A stretch of 64,000 bases of DNA, from contig NC_063263.1 of assembly GCF_019578655.1 (NCBI RefSeq), positions 13,081,001 through 13,145,000 of the forward strand, written 5' to 3'. A model generated the notes under the pieces. It saw only the letters and a program-made list of their open reading frames with translations, ran no database searches and was not told the DNA's origin. The stretch comes from Ricinus communis (taxonomy: Eukaryota > Streptophyta > Magnoliopsida > Malpighiales > Euphorbiaceae). Made by a program: the position numbers and the translations under genes. This document shows positions 11,811-24,780 of this stretch, piece by piece. Every line of letters starts with the position of its first letter. The first letter of the stretch is position 1.

Positions 11811-13533
11811 AAACGCGCAGGACTCAGGAGGCTGCTCCGCCATTATCCTCCTCAATCGGCATCTTTATCATAATTTGGTGCTTTTAGCTCTCTGTGATTC
11901 AGTTTTTGGATTGTTAGCGATTGCGTAGCCTTAGGTTTGTTCCTTCGCCTTTTCTTTTTGGTTTTACTTTATGTGCGTTTGGGGTGATTAGGGTTTCCTT
12001 TTGTTCATTTATTGTTGTTCTGGTGTCGAATTTGAACGATTTCATGTTGCAGTTACTGTGTTATTGGTATATTTGTCGCTTTTATTCAAAGATTATATAT
12101 CTGAATTGATAGATAAGAATAGCTAATCATTATTGTTGTGGTTTTGGAGATAGTTTATTACCTGCAGTTTTGTTGCTTGATTTTCGCGGTTTACATGGTC
12201 CACGAGCCTCTTTTTTTGGATGTCTGGTGATTTTTCTCGTGTTGTGTTGCTTCTTTCTCTTTTTTATGAATTACATTAGTAACAATTCACTTGCCATGAT
12301 CCGTTTTTGAAAACTTGTTATTTCACTGTGAGCTCACCTTCCTATTGAATTCCTATAGTCTTACTTTTTTTTTTTACTTTTTTTTTAAGCACACACACAC
12401 ACATACATAGGGAACATGGAAAGATTAATAAATTTGTACTTTTGCTTCATGGAACAGAGAGTTAAGAAAAAATTGGTTAAATGAGGTGCTTACTCTCGTT
12501 GAGAAATATGCATATGAGAGGAGAGGCAGCAGGGAGATTCTCACAATTCCATCATAGTTGTACATTTTGGAGATGGATAACATTTGCTCTTAACTTTGAG
12601 TATGCATGTTATAATAGTTCAGTCTTATTTAAAAGTTCCAGTCTTCATAGGAACTCCAAACCTCTTCACTAATTGCTCTCTCTCCTCCTCGGCATGGAAT
12701 CTCCACTTTCCTGGTTATTCGAGCAGAAGTAAAACTGGAATCTAGTAAAATTAATTCCTCTTGTTCTGGTTTTTATCCCCATAACTTCTTGAAACGCCCT
12801 ATGGATTCCTAATTACTGAAGGTAATTCTTTTCATACAGTAGTCAAGAGCTTTGGAGAACTTCGGGACCTACTTCTATGCATGGCTTGTTTTTATAGTAA
12901 TGCAATAAGTGGCTTGCTATTGTGTTTCCTTATCTTCATTTCTTCCTCTCTCTCCCCCTCTCTCTCATCTGAGCATCTCTGAGTCCTTCCAAATTATTGA
13001 TGACTCCTGTGTGGATTTCCACAATCTCTCTCTCTTTTGAATCTTACTATTTTGAGTTCTGTTATAATCCCTGGACTTGCTTTTGAATGAACCCTATTAT
13101 CTTCCTTTTGTCTCTTTTGATTATTGCAGCCCTGATTGGACTGGTTGGTTGAGGAGACGGAGTTAGTGTTGAGAGTAATTTATAACTCTTCAAGCTTGAT
13201 GTTGTATTGGAGAAAATGATTGTTTAGAGATCCCTGATTTTCATTTTAAGGATGTGGTTGAGGAACTGGGTATTGAAGTTCCTGGTGTTGAGTTCATATC
13301 AATGATGTAACTGATCTTGGATGGACTAAGAAATTTTAATATTGTTTACAATTGGGATTGGTGTTTTTGTTTTGGAGGATGGTAAGGGTTTAGGTTTTGA
13401 GCTAATGGATGATCATGAGTGTGTGGTTGTAATGTGCACAGGCAGGAGGCAGTGCTGTTGTGGGTGTTGGTTGTGGTGGTGTAGTGTTTTTGCTGCTCAG
13501 TGGAGGTAGTTGTTAATAGGAGTAATTTCGATT
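11811..13533 (+). other. Probable 5' leader with intron of the zinc-knuckle gene
   Basis: A G/C-richer segment at about 11,810-11,935 ends in a plausible donor (CCTTAG|GTTTGTTCC). A strong acceptor lies at about 13,128 (TGATTATTGCAG|CCCTG). This would give a non-coding first exon, a leader intron of about 1.2 kb, and a second leader segment running to the start codon at 13,534. No transcript data are available, so this is an inference from splice-like signals. Confidence 0.4.
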
Positions 13534-16030
13534 ATGAGTTCAGACAGCAGGAGCCAGAGCAGGAGCAGAAGCAGGAGCAGGAGCCATAGCCCAATGGACC
13601 GTAAGATCCGTTCTGATCGCTTTTCCTACCGTGGTGCACCTTACAGACGAGAGTCACGTCGGGGTTTCAGGTTTTATGATTTTTGATCACTTAGTATATT
13701 TTTCTTTTCTTCTATGCTTTGCAAGTGGCCAACGGAGTAAAGAAAATAATCATTAAGTGATTTTCATTGTGTTTGATAATGGTCATCTTCATATTGAGTA
13801 AAGATTTCCTGACATCTGTAATCGGGGATCTCTCCATGTTTCTTTCTTTTTGATGTATGAATCTGGATAATAACATGCTATTTCTAAGCTGGGCAATTTT
13901 GTAGAACTATTAACATTGGCCCATAATATGACAATCAGCACAGACAGAGTAATTCCAGGAATGGATTTTAGTGTCATAAAAATTTTGTTGAGTATTTGTT
14001 TTCTAGAAAACAGTTGTGGAACATGTGTGTCCTACTTTTGGAATGTGGGTAAAGATTTGGTTTTATTTATGAATGGGATATGGCCTGCAGCCTCTGCTTG
14101 CTTTGGTAATTGATTTATGCTTAATGCTGAGTCTGCCTTCTTCTTACCAGCCAAAACAATCTGTGCAAAAACTGCAAACGGCCTGGACATTTTGCCAGAG
14201 AGTGCCCAAATGTTGCAATATGTCATAATTGTGGCCTTCCCGGGTATGGAACTTGAGTCTGCTCTCATGTAATTTGTAGCATGTACCTTACGCCCCCACT
14301 TGCATAATAATCACAGCTTTGCTATTCGCTGAATAGACCTTTGTATTTCACCAAATGTGGATCTGTGTGTTGGTTTTTGAAATTTAACTCTGCTTATGTA
14401 TGGAGAGGAAAAAATTGGCACTCTTTGAATGCCAATATGACTGTTAATCACAAGGCTAAAAAAGGAAAGGCAAACTTAGAACAATTGATAACACATGCCT
14501 CCACCAACTACCTCAAATTAATCATCAGCGGATTTAGAGAGGCCCCTGCTTCCACCAATATTGGTTGATATGGAGCCAGCATCTTAGAAACATATACATG
14601 AAAATACTGGACAATGTTATCTCTTAGAGCAATAAATTATTTTACTTCTTACTTATAACCAAATAGCAAATCAATTAAACAAAGTAAAAAAAAGTTAGAA
14701 GTAATTAATTGAAGAACCAGTTAAAGTAGCCATATAAAGAGTGGGTAGCTTATGAGCACATTGTTTGTATTGTAGGTGGATAAAGTGTCTCAACAAGTTC
14801 GTTATTAGTACTAGGAGAGAATATACACACACACATACACTCTTAGAAGGCAGTATGGGTTTATGTTAAGGGAGTTCGCTTAATAGCTGCTAAGGACAAT
14901 ATGTAAGGAGTAGGAAGTTCAATTTCTTTTATTCCTAAAATGGTTTTGCTTTGTGATATTATGAGAAATAAATAATGCATATTAGTTTTTATATTCTGTC
15001 TTGGCATTTCGTAATTGAATCCCAAGCGAATAAACCTGTTATATTGCAGTTACTTGGTCCGAGCTTATTAGCATTTTGATTAAGAATTTTTTGAATGTAG
15101 TAGCCTTAGCAAGTGTGTTGAAGTAGTGTCGCTTATTTAAGTAGGCCATAATGCTAGCTAATATGTTGATTAAATCAGTGTTTAATGCCAGAGATTGTTG
15201 AATTTAAAGGTATTTAGTTTTTTTATAATGAATTTCAGAGAGGGAATGGTACAAATATCTACTTGTATGATGATTAAATAAGTATGTTTACTTGTGCATC
15301 AGCTGTGCCTGATATCTATCAAGGATGTCAACAATATCTATTGTTCTTGCAATTTTAAAGATTCATACACCTTTGAATTGTTGAAGGGCTGATTTACTGC
15401 TTTAATTTATGGTTGATCATGCAGCATAAACATATCCCAGGTATTGGCATACTCCTTTTCTGTTTTCATTGAAACTGACCAAGTCCAATGTTATATGGCA
15501 GGCATATTGCTTCAGAGTGCACCACGAAATCATTGTGTTGGAACTGTCGAGAGCCTGGGCACATGGCCAGCCATTGTCCAAATGAGGGCATCTGCCACAC
15601 CTGTGGCAAGGCTGGACATCGTGCCAAAGAGTGCACTGCTCAACCACTGCCGCCTGGGGACTTGAGGTTGTGCAACAACTGCTATAAGCAGGGTCACATT
15701 GCAGCAGATTGTACGAACGACAAGGCCTGTAACAACTGTAGGAAGACAGGTCACCTGGCACGTGAATGTCAAAATGATCCTATTTGCAACATGTGCAACG
15801 TGGCTGGGCATGTGGCTAGACATTGCCCAAAAGCCAATATATTTGGAGATCGTCGCAGCAGCGGTTACCAAGACATCGTGTGCAGGAACTGCCATCAGTA
15901 TGGACACATGAGCAGGGATTGCATGGGCCCATTAATGATTTGTCACAACTGCGGAGGACGAGGACATCGAGCAGTTGAGTGTCCATCTGGAAGGATGATG
16001 GATCGCTTCCCTCCTCGGAGATACTACTGA
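13534..16030 (+). CDS. Nine-knuckle CCHC zinc finger protein (CNBP/GIS2-like)
   Basis: Predicted single-stranded nucleic-acid-binding protein of the CNBP/Gis2 type, closest in my recall to Arabidopsis At1g75560. Three exons: 13534-13670, 14151-14243, 15502-16030, giving 252 residues with the frame intact at both joins. The N-terminus is a short Arg/Ser-rich tail (repeated SRSRS) followed by DRFSYRGAPYRRESRRGF. Then come nine zinc knuckles of pattern C-x2-C-x4-H-x4-C, starting at CKNCKRPGHFAREC and ending at CHNCGGRGHRAVEC. Knuckle 2 (CHNCGLPGHIASEC) is split by intron 2 between its second cysteine and its histidine. Knuckles 7 and 8 are separated by a longer linker. The short C-terminal tail is basic and aromatic (DRFPPRRYY). 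Likely roles are RNA binding and translation or RNA-chaperone functions (family knowledge). All cysteines and histidines are present. Family call is secure; the specific role is inferred. Confidence 0.93.
14244..15501. other. Long intron 2 of the zinc-knuckle gene
   Basis: About 1.26 kb between the exon that carries the start of knuckle 2 and the large last exon. It contains ordinary AT-rich intron sequence and a short AC-rich microsatellite near 14,826. No separate gene was recognised. Confidence 0.7.
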
Positions 16031-18684
16031 TGGATGATAGATTGAATGGTGTCAGTATGTGTTTTAAAATCAACTCTGATTGTTCAGCTAGTTTTTAGAT
16101 TGATTGGATGTTGAAACCTAATAGCAGCTGAGGAGTTATTTGGGAAACCTGTTTGATAGGCGAGGATGTGCTTATGCTGATGTGGGGCATTTATTTTTTA
16201 CTAGGACTTGATGATATTATAGATTTAATGCTATAGGATTTGTATTCGGAAATAAACAGTTGGAGAAGCAGGATGCCAATGGTGTTGGCGGATCTATGTG
16301 ATGCATTGGCATTTCCCTGTCAGGCCTCTGCAAAGTTGCTTTTTAAGCCCTTCTTTTTTGTTTGTGATAGCACAACTTCTGCTTTGTTGTTTGGAAGCTG
16401 GGTTAAGTTATGAAGTGCATGCTGAGTTCCAGTGGAGCTTTAACGATATTAAACTTTGGAGATGGCAATTCAACAAAGTGTGAAAACAAAATTGATGAGC
16501 ATCTTTTTGAAACCTTAACATGCATGTGTGGTTGTGGTTGGAGAAGTGTAGTAGTGTTTCTCAATCGAGCGGGATTTGTTATTTTGTTTTCTTGTATTGT
16601 AGCCCATTCTACAAGTACATCTTTTCTTTCACTTTAACTATTTAGATTTTGTTTTATTTTATTTTTATTTTTATTTTTTTTTCAATGAGGTCACCTTTGC
16701 TGAATTGTATTGAAATTTAGCCAAATTTTTGTATTATGTTAATTAAGTATTTTTATTGATAAACCAAATTTAATTCCCTTTTCAGTTCAGTGTACTGACA
16801 AAACTAAACCCTTATTTGGTTGTAAATCAGAAAAAAGGAATAAAGGTAGGCTTGAGCTCTTAATGCCATTGAAAATTGTAGTATTTTAAGCAGAAGATGG
16901 ACATATTCCAAGACAAAGGTTTTTTATTTCTTCAAAGTAAGATTTAAAGTTATTATTAGTAAATGTGTTCTCTAAAAGCAGTTTCAAATTATTTCTTCCT
17001 TGCAAGTACAGCAAAGGCGACATTATGGCAAAGTTATGCTATGGGAAAACTTTCTAAATGTTGCTTAGTTGAATAAATATATTTATTTATATAGAGAAGT
17101 TAAAACATAAAAAATCCTTAACATATGTTAATTGACACAAATTATAAGCATGTTTATGTTTATTGAATTATTATATTGATAATATTTTAATATAGTTAAT
17201 ACATTATTTAATATGTTATTTTTTTTAATTAAGTAATAATCCTAATTTTTGAAAAAGATATTAAATAATATATTAATATTCTTTATTAAATACAATTAAT
17301 TTCATTTTATACTATATATTTTCTCAACTCCACCATTTATTACATCATTATGTTATGTATTAAATTTATTATAGTTAATTTTTAATATATGAAAAAGCAA
17401 TATAAGAAAAAAAACTACTCCTAGCTCGAGTAAGTTCCCCATATAATTCCTACTTTCAAGGTTAGGCCCCTATCTATGACAAACTTTTCGAATTTTTTTA
17501 AGGTAGAAGGTACACAAAAATTAAATTTTTAATGAAAATAATAACAAAATTTTAAAATAGTTTAATTATAAAATTTAAATAAAAATAAAATAATTATATT
17601 TTAAACTCTAATTATTTACTGTGTAATAATAATAAGGCTTAGTTAGTTTTAAATATTAAAAAAGTTATTCTTAGAATAAATCGAATTAACTCCAAAACTG
17701 TAATTTTTTTTATTTTTAAAATTTTAGATTATAGTTAAAATTATTAGTAATATTTAAGAATTTAATTACCGAATAATAATATATTTTTATTTCTTTTTTC
17801 TTTTAAGCTACAGCCTTAAAAGGGAATGGAATAAAAGCATATTAGGTTACGTAAAGCATGTGGCAATCACTGAGTTGCAGGTTGGAACTTGTGATTGGCA
17901 CTTTGGTATTTTATTGGATTCTGTCACTAATTCTCGAACTCCTCAAAAGAAACTAACTGTTCCTGCAACTACCTGATTTTATTTATTCTTCTTTTGCAAT
18001 TTATTTCCGGAAAATGCTAACTATTTTGAAAAATTATATTATTTTATCTGTCTCTAAAAGGATAGCTTTTCTTGATCGGTCTTAAATTATTATATTTATT
18101 CTTTTTAGTTATTAGTTTAATATTAGTTGTTAAATATATCTTTTAGTAATTAATATTCACAATTTATACTTTAAAATCATGACATTTCCATAAATTTTAA
18201 CAAGAATAGTTTGATATTATAATGATTAAAATTAATGATAGTAACTAGAAAGATCACCATTTCTTTGACAGGATATAAGTTAAAAATAAGTTATTTGTTA
18301 TAATAAAAAAATATTTTGTATTTATATTAACTGGCATATGCTTTTTTTTTTTTAATTTTCATAAATTGAAACACCATTCAGTTTATTTTTCTATAAGTAA
18401 GATTGAGTTGAGTTATTATTATAATTATTAAAGTATTAAGTCAGTTTTTTACTAACTTAGTGATATTTTACTAATTTTATTTTTTTATTTTTAATTAGAA
18501 AATAGATCATATTATATTTTTCCTTTTTTTTTTAATAAATTACTTTCCTTATAATTTCACTTGAAAAAGAATCATCTTCAGCAAACTCATTTACTAATAA
18601 AGATATTAAGAGTTAACTCGATCTTGTATATATTTTTTTAGTCTCTCCAAATCCTAATCTTTTTTAAAAAAATTCTATGTAAAT
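16031..18684. other. AT-rich intergenic DNA
   Basis: The first 600 bases are the probable 3' untranslated and flanking region of the zinc-knuckle gene. From about 17,050 to 18,680 the sequence is extremely AT-rich and shows no recognisable gene, RNA or intact mobile element. Confidence 0.5.
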
Positions 18685-18911
18685 TTCAAAGAATTTGATT
18701 CCGTAAACAACATAGAGGAAGAATGAAAGGAATAGTTTTTCGAGGTAATCGTATTTGTTTCGGCAAATATGCTCTTCAGGCACTTGAACCCGCTCGGATT
18801 ACATCTAGATAAATAGAAGCGGGACGACGGGCAATGATACAAGATGCACGCCGCGGTGGAAAAATATAGGTACGTATATTTCCGACAAACCAGTTACTTT
18901 AAGACCTACGG
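18685..18911 (+). pseudogene. rpl16: Plastid rpl16 fragment in nuclear DNA (NUPT)
   Basis: Translated in frame, this stretch follows chloroplast ribosomal protein L16 from about its [12 protein letters not shown] region through [30 protein letters not shown] and VRIFP. Plastid and mitochondrial L16 differ here, and this is the plastid form. It is dead: a CAA-type codon has become TAA (in TSR*IEAG), a TGG-type codon has become TAG (in GGKI*VR), and one base is missing in the FPDKP region. Several changes are C-to-T or G-to-A, as expected for methylated organelle inserts in the nucleus. It stops abruptly at about 18,911, where sequence of another plastid gene begins. Confidence 0.85.
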
Positions 18912-19097
18912 ATCTGAATTATATGAAGCCAGTAAGCAAACAGCAAATCCGTGGGTATTTGAACCCGAATATCCGGAAAAAAATAAAATATTTGATGGAA
19001 GAACAGGGGGATCCCTTTGAGCAGCCTGTTATAATAGGAAAGCCTTATATCTTGAAATTAATTCATCAAGTTGATAATAAAATACATGGAGGTTCCA

Positions 19098-19099
<2 letters not shown>
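18912..19099 (+). pseudogene. rpoB: Plastid rpoB fragment in nuclear DNA (NUPT)
   Basis: This part matches an internal piece of the plastid RNA polymerase beta subunit, with the landmarks [42 protein letters not shown] and [11 protein letters not shown]. One extra G in the GGGGG run at about 19,006-19,010 shifts the frame. The match ends at TTCCAGT, directly followed by a TA microsatellite. In a normal plastid genome rpoB and rpl16 are far apart, so this is a rearranged insert. Confidence 0.85.

Positions 19100-19130
<31 letters not shown>
19098..19130. repeat. (TA)n microsatellite at the edge of the plastid insert
   Basis: About 16 TA units directly abut the 3' end of the rpoB fragment. The repeat may mark the join between the insert and nuclear DNA, or may have grown there later. 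Confidence 0.8.
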
Positions 19131-19133
<3 letters not shown>

Positions 19134-21931
19134 TATCTTTTACATTAGTCCCTCTTAACTTTCAAAATTTGTTTTGGCTCCTCCCTCTTTTTAACTTGCA
19201 GCCCCCACCACCCCCTTGCATATATAGAGAAGGATTTCTTTCTTGCAACAACGGCAAAGTGACCTGCCCCATAAGACACTTTGGTAAAGTCACATAAAGA
19301 TTCCACTTAACCATCAATTTATCTCCTGTCTTCAACCAAAAGTCTTGCTTACTCATGCAGGTATCTACCTAACTGTTAACTGATACAGTTGCATCAATAT
19401 AAAGCACTAAGACAGAGGCAGACAGTTGCAACTTGAAAATTAAAGCTAAATATGAAAGCCCATTTTTTAATTTCATTACAAGGTTTTTTAGCTTAGGATT
19501 ATCTTTTTTTTTTTTTTTACTTCTTGTAACTTGATATGCTCTGCTGACAAAGCATATACTTGTTCTTCTTTTTCGACAGAAGGCTGGAGTAGTTTAACTA
19601 TTTCATGGTCTCACATGCAATGCGGACATTGAGATATATACATAAATGAGTTAATCACAATCAATAAAGCATCCTTTGTTTTGTACATTAGCTAAATTAA
19701 TATTGTGCAATTTAATTATGGAATATTTTTCCTGATTAGGAGTATAATGGCATATGGTTACTAAGTATAAGTAAGTTTCATTAGCTCTTGCTTTTTCTAA
19801 TTAATATTTATGAAAGCAATCAATCACCTTCAATAGTTTTCTTTTTCTTTTTTTCCATGTGTTGGTCCAATTGCTATCAAGAATGTTTTTGATCCATTAA
19901 CTTTTTACCCTTAACATAGACTTGATTACATAATGGCCACATATGGTAGAGAGACACAGTCTAAGACTTTCTCCACCACAGGCACAACTTGTATCAACTT
20001 CCATGGTTTAAATTTGAGGCTAGCTAGGAAGTACCAACAAGCACCCATTAGACACTGGCTAAGGCTAGCGTTTGGAGGGGACACTGAAGATAATACAGGA
20101 TTGAAAGATATGAAGTCTAACTTGTCTTTAAAAGGGATACTTTGATAATGAAAGACTTTGGAAATTTTCTTTAATCTAAACTCTGTAAGAATAAGACAGA
20201 AAGAATCGATAATTAAATAAGATATCTCAAATTATATGGATCATTTTACCGACTAACTGGAAGCACCTAATACTATTAATATTAATATAAATTCATGAAG
20301 AATGCATGAAATATTAAATACTCAAATGAGGATTTTAGTTTATTATTGAAATAAAGGGAGAAGAGATAGCAAAAGCACCGCCTATGATCTCCACTAGCAA
20401 TGGGATAAGAATCTGATAAATACCAAACAAGGCCTTTGTCATCTTCTGCATTCATTTTATTTTTTGTTTTCACTTACTTCTTTAGCATCCAATACATTCG
20501 CCTACCAAAGAACATGGACCCTTTAATTTACTATATTTCCTTTGTCCGTACGTGCATCCAACGATATATTTCCACAATGCCATGTTTAATTGCTTTGCTT
20601 TGAGGTTGAGGACCATACCCGTGTTTTGCTCTGCATTTTCTTTTGTACAGTGCTAGTGGTTCTGTTGGAGACCGAACCCTATTGGCCATTGCTATTTGGG
20701 TGCCTAATTCTCTTGCCAAAATTGTGCCTAATTCTCTTAACTAATGGAGAACTTCATGAGCATTATTACAATTAGTTAAACAATGAGAAAGTTTGGTAAA
20801 ATTCTTATTTAGATCTAATGTATATACTATATAGTAAATAAGATATTGACAATATATATATATATATTAAAATTAATAAATATGTGTCAATCATTTATCA
20901 GTTTAGTGTATAAGTTGAAACATATACCAGGACTAGACAAAACATTTTTAAATTTTGTTTCGATAAAAATAAAATATCTTTTAACACCACCATTGAATCC
21001 ATTGCAAAAATTGACAAGAAATATTCTTATTTTGCCAAATGTTAAATTTCAAGTCATAATTCAAATTAATTGTACATGTTAATCACTTTTCTAAAATTAA
21101 GTTGAGGGCTAAAAAGAGGGATGTATTCTATGTCCAATGTTCTACTTTAATTCTCATCTTAGTCTGATTGAATTCAAAAAAAAAAAAAAAAAGAAATTAC
21201 TTATATAAGCTAAAAAATTTTAATTGTTCACATTGGATCAAATCAAGTGAGTCATCGAAGACAAAAAGTGCAAGACACATGTAATTGACATATGATAATA
21301 GATTAATAATAGGCATAATATTGTGATTAATCTAATGCTTAATTGATTATTATAATACGTTCCTTACAAATTCGATCATTTTCAATTAATATAGGACATT
21401 AAATACTATATATATAAACAAAGCTGTCTCAGAAGATAATATGTTTGCCCTGTACATTTACATGAAAGAGGATAACAAAGGGTTAATTAGTTGGATAGAT
21501 TGAGTGGTTTAGTATCCAAATATTATATCTTTCTCTCTGCATTTCCAGGAACAACACCAATGAAAGCACTTCTGTTTGCATCTTCCGATATTAACTAAAC
21601 AAATGGTAGAAGAAGAAGAAGAAGAAGAAGAAGAAGAAGAGCAGTTACCCCACTTTTCAGTTTTTCACAGCCACCCTTTTCAGTTTTCGTTATCATCATC
21701 ATCATCATCATAAACATGATGGACCCCTCATCCAATAGTTTTATTATATTATATTATAAAAAGAAAAAAGAGAAAACCCCTCTTCTTCCCTCTCTTTTCG
21801 GCCTGTTACTAGACAGTCACATACGTTTGCTTACTACACATGTGAATAGATAGTGAATAACTGACACTCTTTCCCATTCATCTGTCGGCGCTTCTCTCTC
21901 TCTCTCCCGTGACACCTCCCTCCAATTTTAT
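19131..21931. other. Intergenic region upstream of the GH9 gene
   Basis: No gene was recognised. The short open frame at 19,933-20,145 (70 codons, real ATG) shows no family motif and is probably chance. The last 400 bases hold a GAA tract (21,608-21,641), an ATC tract (about 21,690-21,711) and pyrimidine-rich CTCT stretches near 21,893-21,907, typical of plant promoter-proximal DNA. Confidence 0.5.
21608..21641. repeat. (GAA)n microsatellite
   Basis: About eleven AGA/GAA units in the upstream region of the endoglucanase gene. Purine-rich on the plus strand. Confidence 0.85.
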
Positions 21932-21942
21932 CATATAAAAAC
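21932..21942 (+). promoter_or_regulatory. Probable TATA box of the GH9 gene
   Basis: CATATAAAAAC lies about 40 bases before the start codon at 21,978. Transcription would start close to 21,963, leaving a very short leader that is rich in CCA repeats (ACCACCACCACG). Confidence 0.6.
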
Positions 21943-21977
21943 TACCCCAACACTCTTCACAAACCACCACCACCACG

Positions 21978-24780
21978 ATGAACCCCATTTCTCTTCTTTT
22001 AATCACTCTGCTTTCTCAATTCCCATTCTTGATTCAATCAAGCTACCATGAATACCGAGAAGCATTATCTAAATCCATTCTGTTCTTTGAAGGCCAAAGG
22101 TCTGGTTACTTACCACAAGACCAGCGCATTACTTGGCGAGCTAATTCAGGCCTCAGTGACGGCTGGCCTTATAATACTGACTTAACCGGTGGCTACTATG
22201 ATGCTGGTGATAATGTCAAGTTCGGGTTCCCAATGGCATTTACTACTACAATGTTATCTTGGAGTGTCATTGAGTTTGGTGGGCTAATGCCCCCAAATGA
22301 ATTGAGAAACACTTTGGTTGCTATTCGTTGGTCCACTGATTATTTGCTCAAGACTGTTTCTCAGCCTAACCGGATTTTTGTTCAGGTAACACTGCTACTC
22401 TACTCATTACTGTTATGTCATTTGTTAATTCGTAAAGGGTATTTTTGGCAATTCCTTTTATTTATTTGGGTGGTCGAACTAATCAAGAAATGAGTAATTC
22501 AATATGGGTCTTGTTCAGAAAGTTAATAGATGCAAAGAGGAATTAAAATATTAGCTGATTCTATTCATGCCCTTATGTCCTGCAAAATTTATTATAGTAG
22601 ATATAAGTGGTCATGTATTGATCATACAAGCAACAAATATTTATTTATTGAAGGTTCTAGTTGATTAACTGGATCTAGTAGGTCCATTATTTGGATTTGC
22701 AGTGCATCAAGCTTAATTTAATTAGCTGAAATCTGAACTACTCATTGGTCCAATACCTTTTTTAAGGGTGTTGGGTTTGCAGTGGTGACTAATTATCTTA
22801 TTTATACGGTAAACTTATATAATTCTTATTATTTTACCATATGAATGTTTGTCTTGCTCAATATGAAATCAGACGCTCAATTCCAATAGCACCTCTTGCT
22901 AGAGTACTGAGTTTGGTTTTATGGTATGTAATTGTGTATTTCTCATGGAGCTGACTTGAGTAGTTAGTTGTGTTAGTGTCTTTTAACATCAACTTTATGA
23001 TGAATATGACTTTGCCACCCGACCAGCAGAATTGTGAGCCACTCTTCTTATAGTGAAGGGTACATTTAAACGTACAATTATATGAAGCTGGAACTTGATG
23101 CAAGAGGATTCTTCCCTCAATAAGCATACCTAATAGTTAATGGAGAAGACCCCTTCTCTTTTTTCTTTTCTTTTTTCTTCCATTAGATGACAAAACCGAG
23201 GACCACCTTTTTCTACATAAAAGTCCGTGAACAAAAAATTGTCCCCATCACCTTGCTTTGTTTTTTGTTAACATCACCTTCTTTGTTATGTTTCATTTTA
23301 AATGTATAGGAGATGTCTAAAATGGCATACACTATCCTACGTGCACCCTCGCTATGCTATCTAATTCAGTAGCAAAAATGCTTAAGGGTGGTGTGGATCC
23401 CTTTAATAGTATGTTAATGCATTTCGAGGACTATCAATAATTAATTAATAATCATATCTTTTTGGTAACTGCAGTGTGACTGGTGTACATGGTGTCTTTG
23501 CTTGTGAATGTAGGTAGGGGATCCAAATGGAGACCACAATTGTTGGGAGAGACCAGAAGATATGGATACTCCTAGGACAGTCTATGCAGTGGATGCACCT
23601 AATCCAGCATCCGATGTTGCCGGTGAGACTGCAGCAGCTTTGGCAGCTTCATCCATGGCGTTTCGATCATCGGACCCAGGATATGCTGACACCTTGTTAA
23701 GAAATGCCATTAAAGCCTTTCAATATGCTGACAATTATAGAGGAGCTTATAGTGACAACTCTAACATCAGAGATGGTGCCTGCCCATTTTATTGTGATTT
23801 TGACGGATATCAAGTAATGAATCACACTTCTCTTTACCATATATTATCATCTTATTTTATAAGGGTATCGAAAGTAGTACTGATTGGTTTAGTCTAACTC
23901 TGTTTTTGTTGGTTTTTCTCATAGGATGAATTGCTATGGGGTGCAGCTTGGCTTAGGAGGGCATCTTATGATGATACTTACCTTAGTTATATACAAAACA
24001 ATGGCAAAACCCTTGGTGCTGATGACAATATTAACGAATTTGGCTGGGACAACAAGCATGCTGGCCTCAATGTTCTCGTCTCTAAGGTTAGTGGTTAAAA
24101 CCTGACATTTTCTTACCCTTTTAGATGATGCAAGTAGTTTTTAACGTTAATCTGAGTGTTGCCATACACAGGAGGTCCTAGAGGGAAATATGTACTCCCT
24201 GGAATCGTACAAGGCATCAGCAGATAGCTTCATGTGCACTCTTGTCCCTGAATCATCCTCCTCCCACATAGAGTACACCCCTGGTGGCCTCATTTACAAG
24301 CCCGGAGGCAGCAACTTGCAACACGCAACAACAATCTCGTTTCTGCTACTTGTTTATGCAAATTACTTAGAACGAACATCTCAATCGGTCAACTGCGGCA
24401 ACATAAATGTCAGTCCATATTCCCTTCGCCAACGGGCTAAGAAGCAAGTTGATTACATATTAGGGGATAATCCTTTGGGACTATCTTACATGGTTGGATA
24501 TAGTAACAATTACCCACAACGTATTCATCACCGGGGCTCTTCGCTGCCGTCCATTAAGGATCACCCTCAATTTATAGCCTGCAAAGAAGGCTCCATTTAC
24601 TTCAATTCTACAAATCCTAACCCTAATGTGCTTGTTGGGGCACTTGTGGGTGGACCCAGTGAAGATGACTCGTACGGGGATGATCGAGCTGATTATAAGA
24701 AGTCCGAGCCAACCACGTACATTAATGCACCATTTGTGGGTGTGCTCGCTTATTTTGCTGCTAACCCTAATTTCAGCTGA
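21978..24780 (+). CDS. Secreted endo-beta-1,4-glucanase, glycoside hydrolase family 9
   Basis: Hydrolyses internal beta-1,4-glucan bonds in the cell wall (inverting GH9 cellulase); plant class B enzymes act in elongation, abscission and softening. Four exons, all phase 0: 21978-22385, 23514-23813, 23925-24086, 24172-24780, giving 492 residues, the usual size of class B enzymes. Residues 1 to about 22 form a signal peptide. The GH9 domain then fills the protein: [10 protein letters not shown], the DAGD motif at about 75-78 with the catalytic-base aspartates, [34 protein letters not shown], and the C-terminal GDDR...[10 protein letters not shown] with the catalytic acid glutamate near 469. There is no N-terminal membrane anchor (so not KORRIGAN class A) and no C-terminal CBM49 (so not class C). 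The nearest Arabidopsis relatives may be the GH9B16-18 cluster next to FBA2 (inference from gene order). Confidence 0.94.

Noticed and set aside
15417..15907. Long minus-strand open frames opposite the zinc-knuckle exon, rich in Cys and Thr
   Set aside because: They are antisense images of the repeated C-x2-C knuckle codons. The plus strand has the real conserved protein.
17150..17400. Possible further copy of the AT-rich repeat family
   Set aside because: A few shared words (TTTTTTAATTA.GTAATAAT, TTAATATAGTTAAT) occur, but similarity by eye is not above what such AT-rich DNA gives by chance.
19933..20145. A 70-codon ATG frame upstream of the GH9 gene
   Set aside because: No family resemblance, no splice or promoter support, and its length is compatible with chance.
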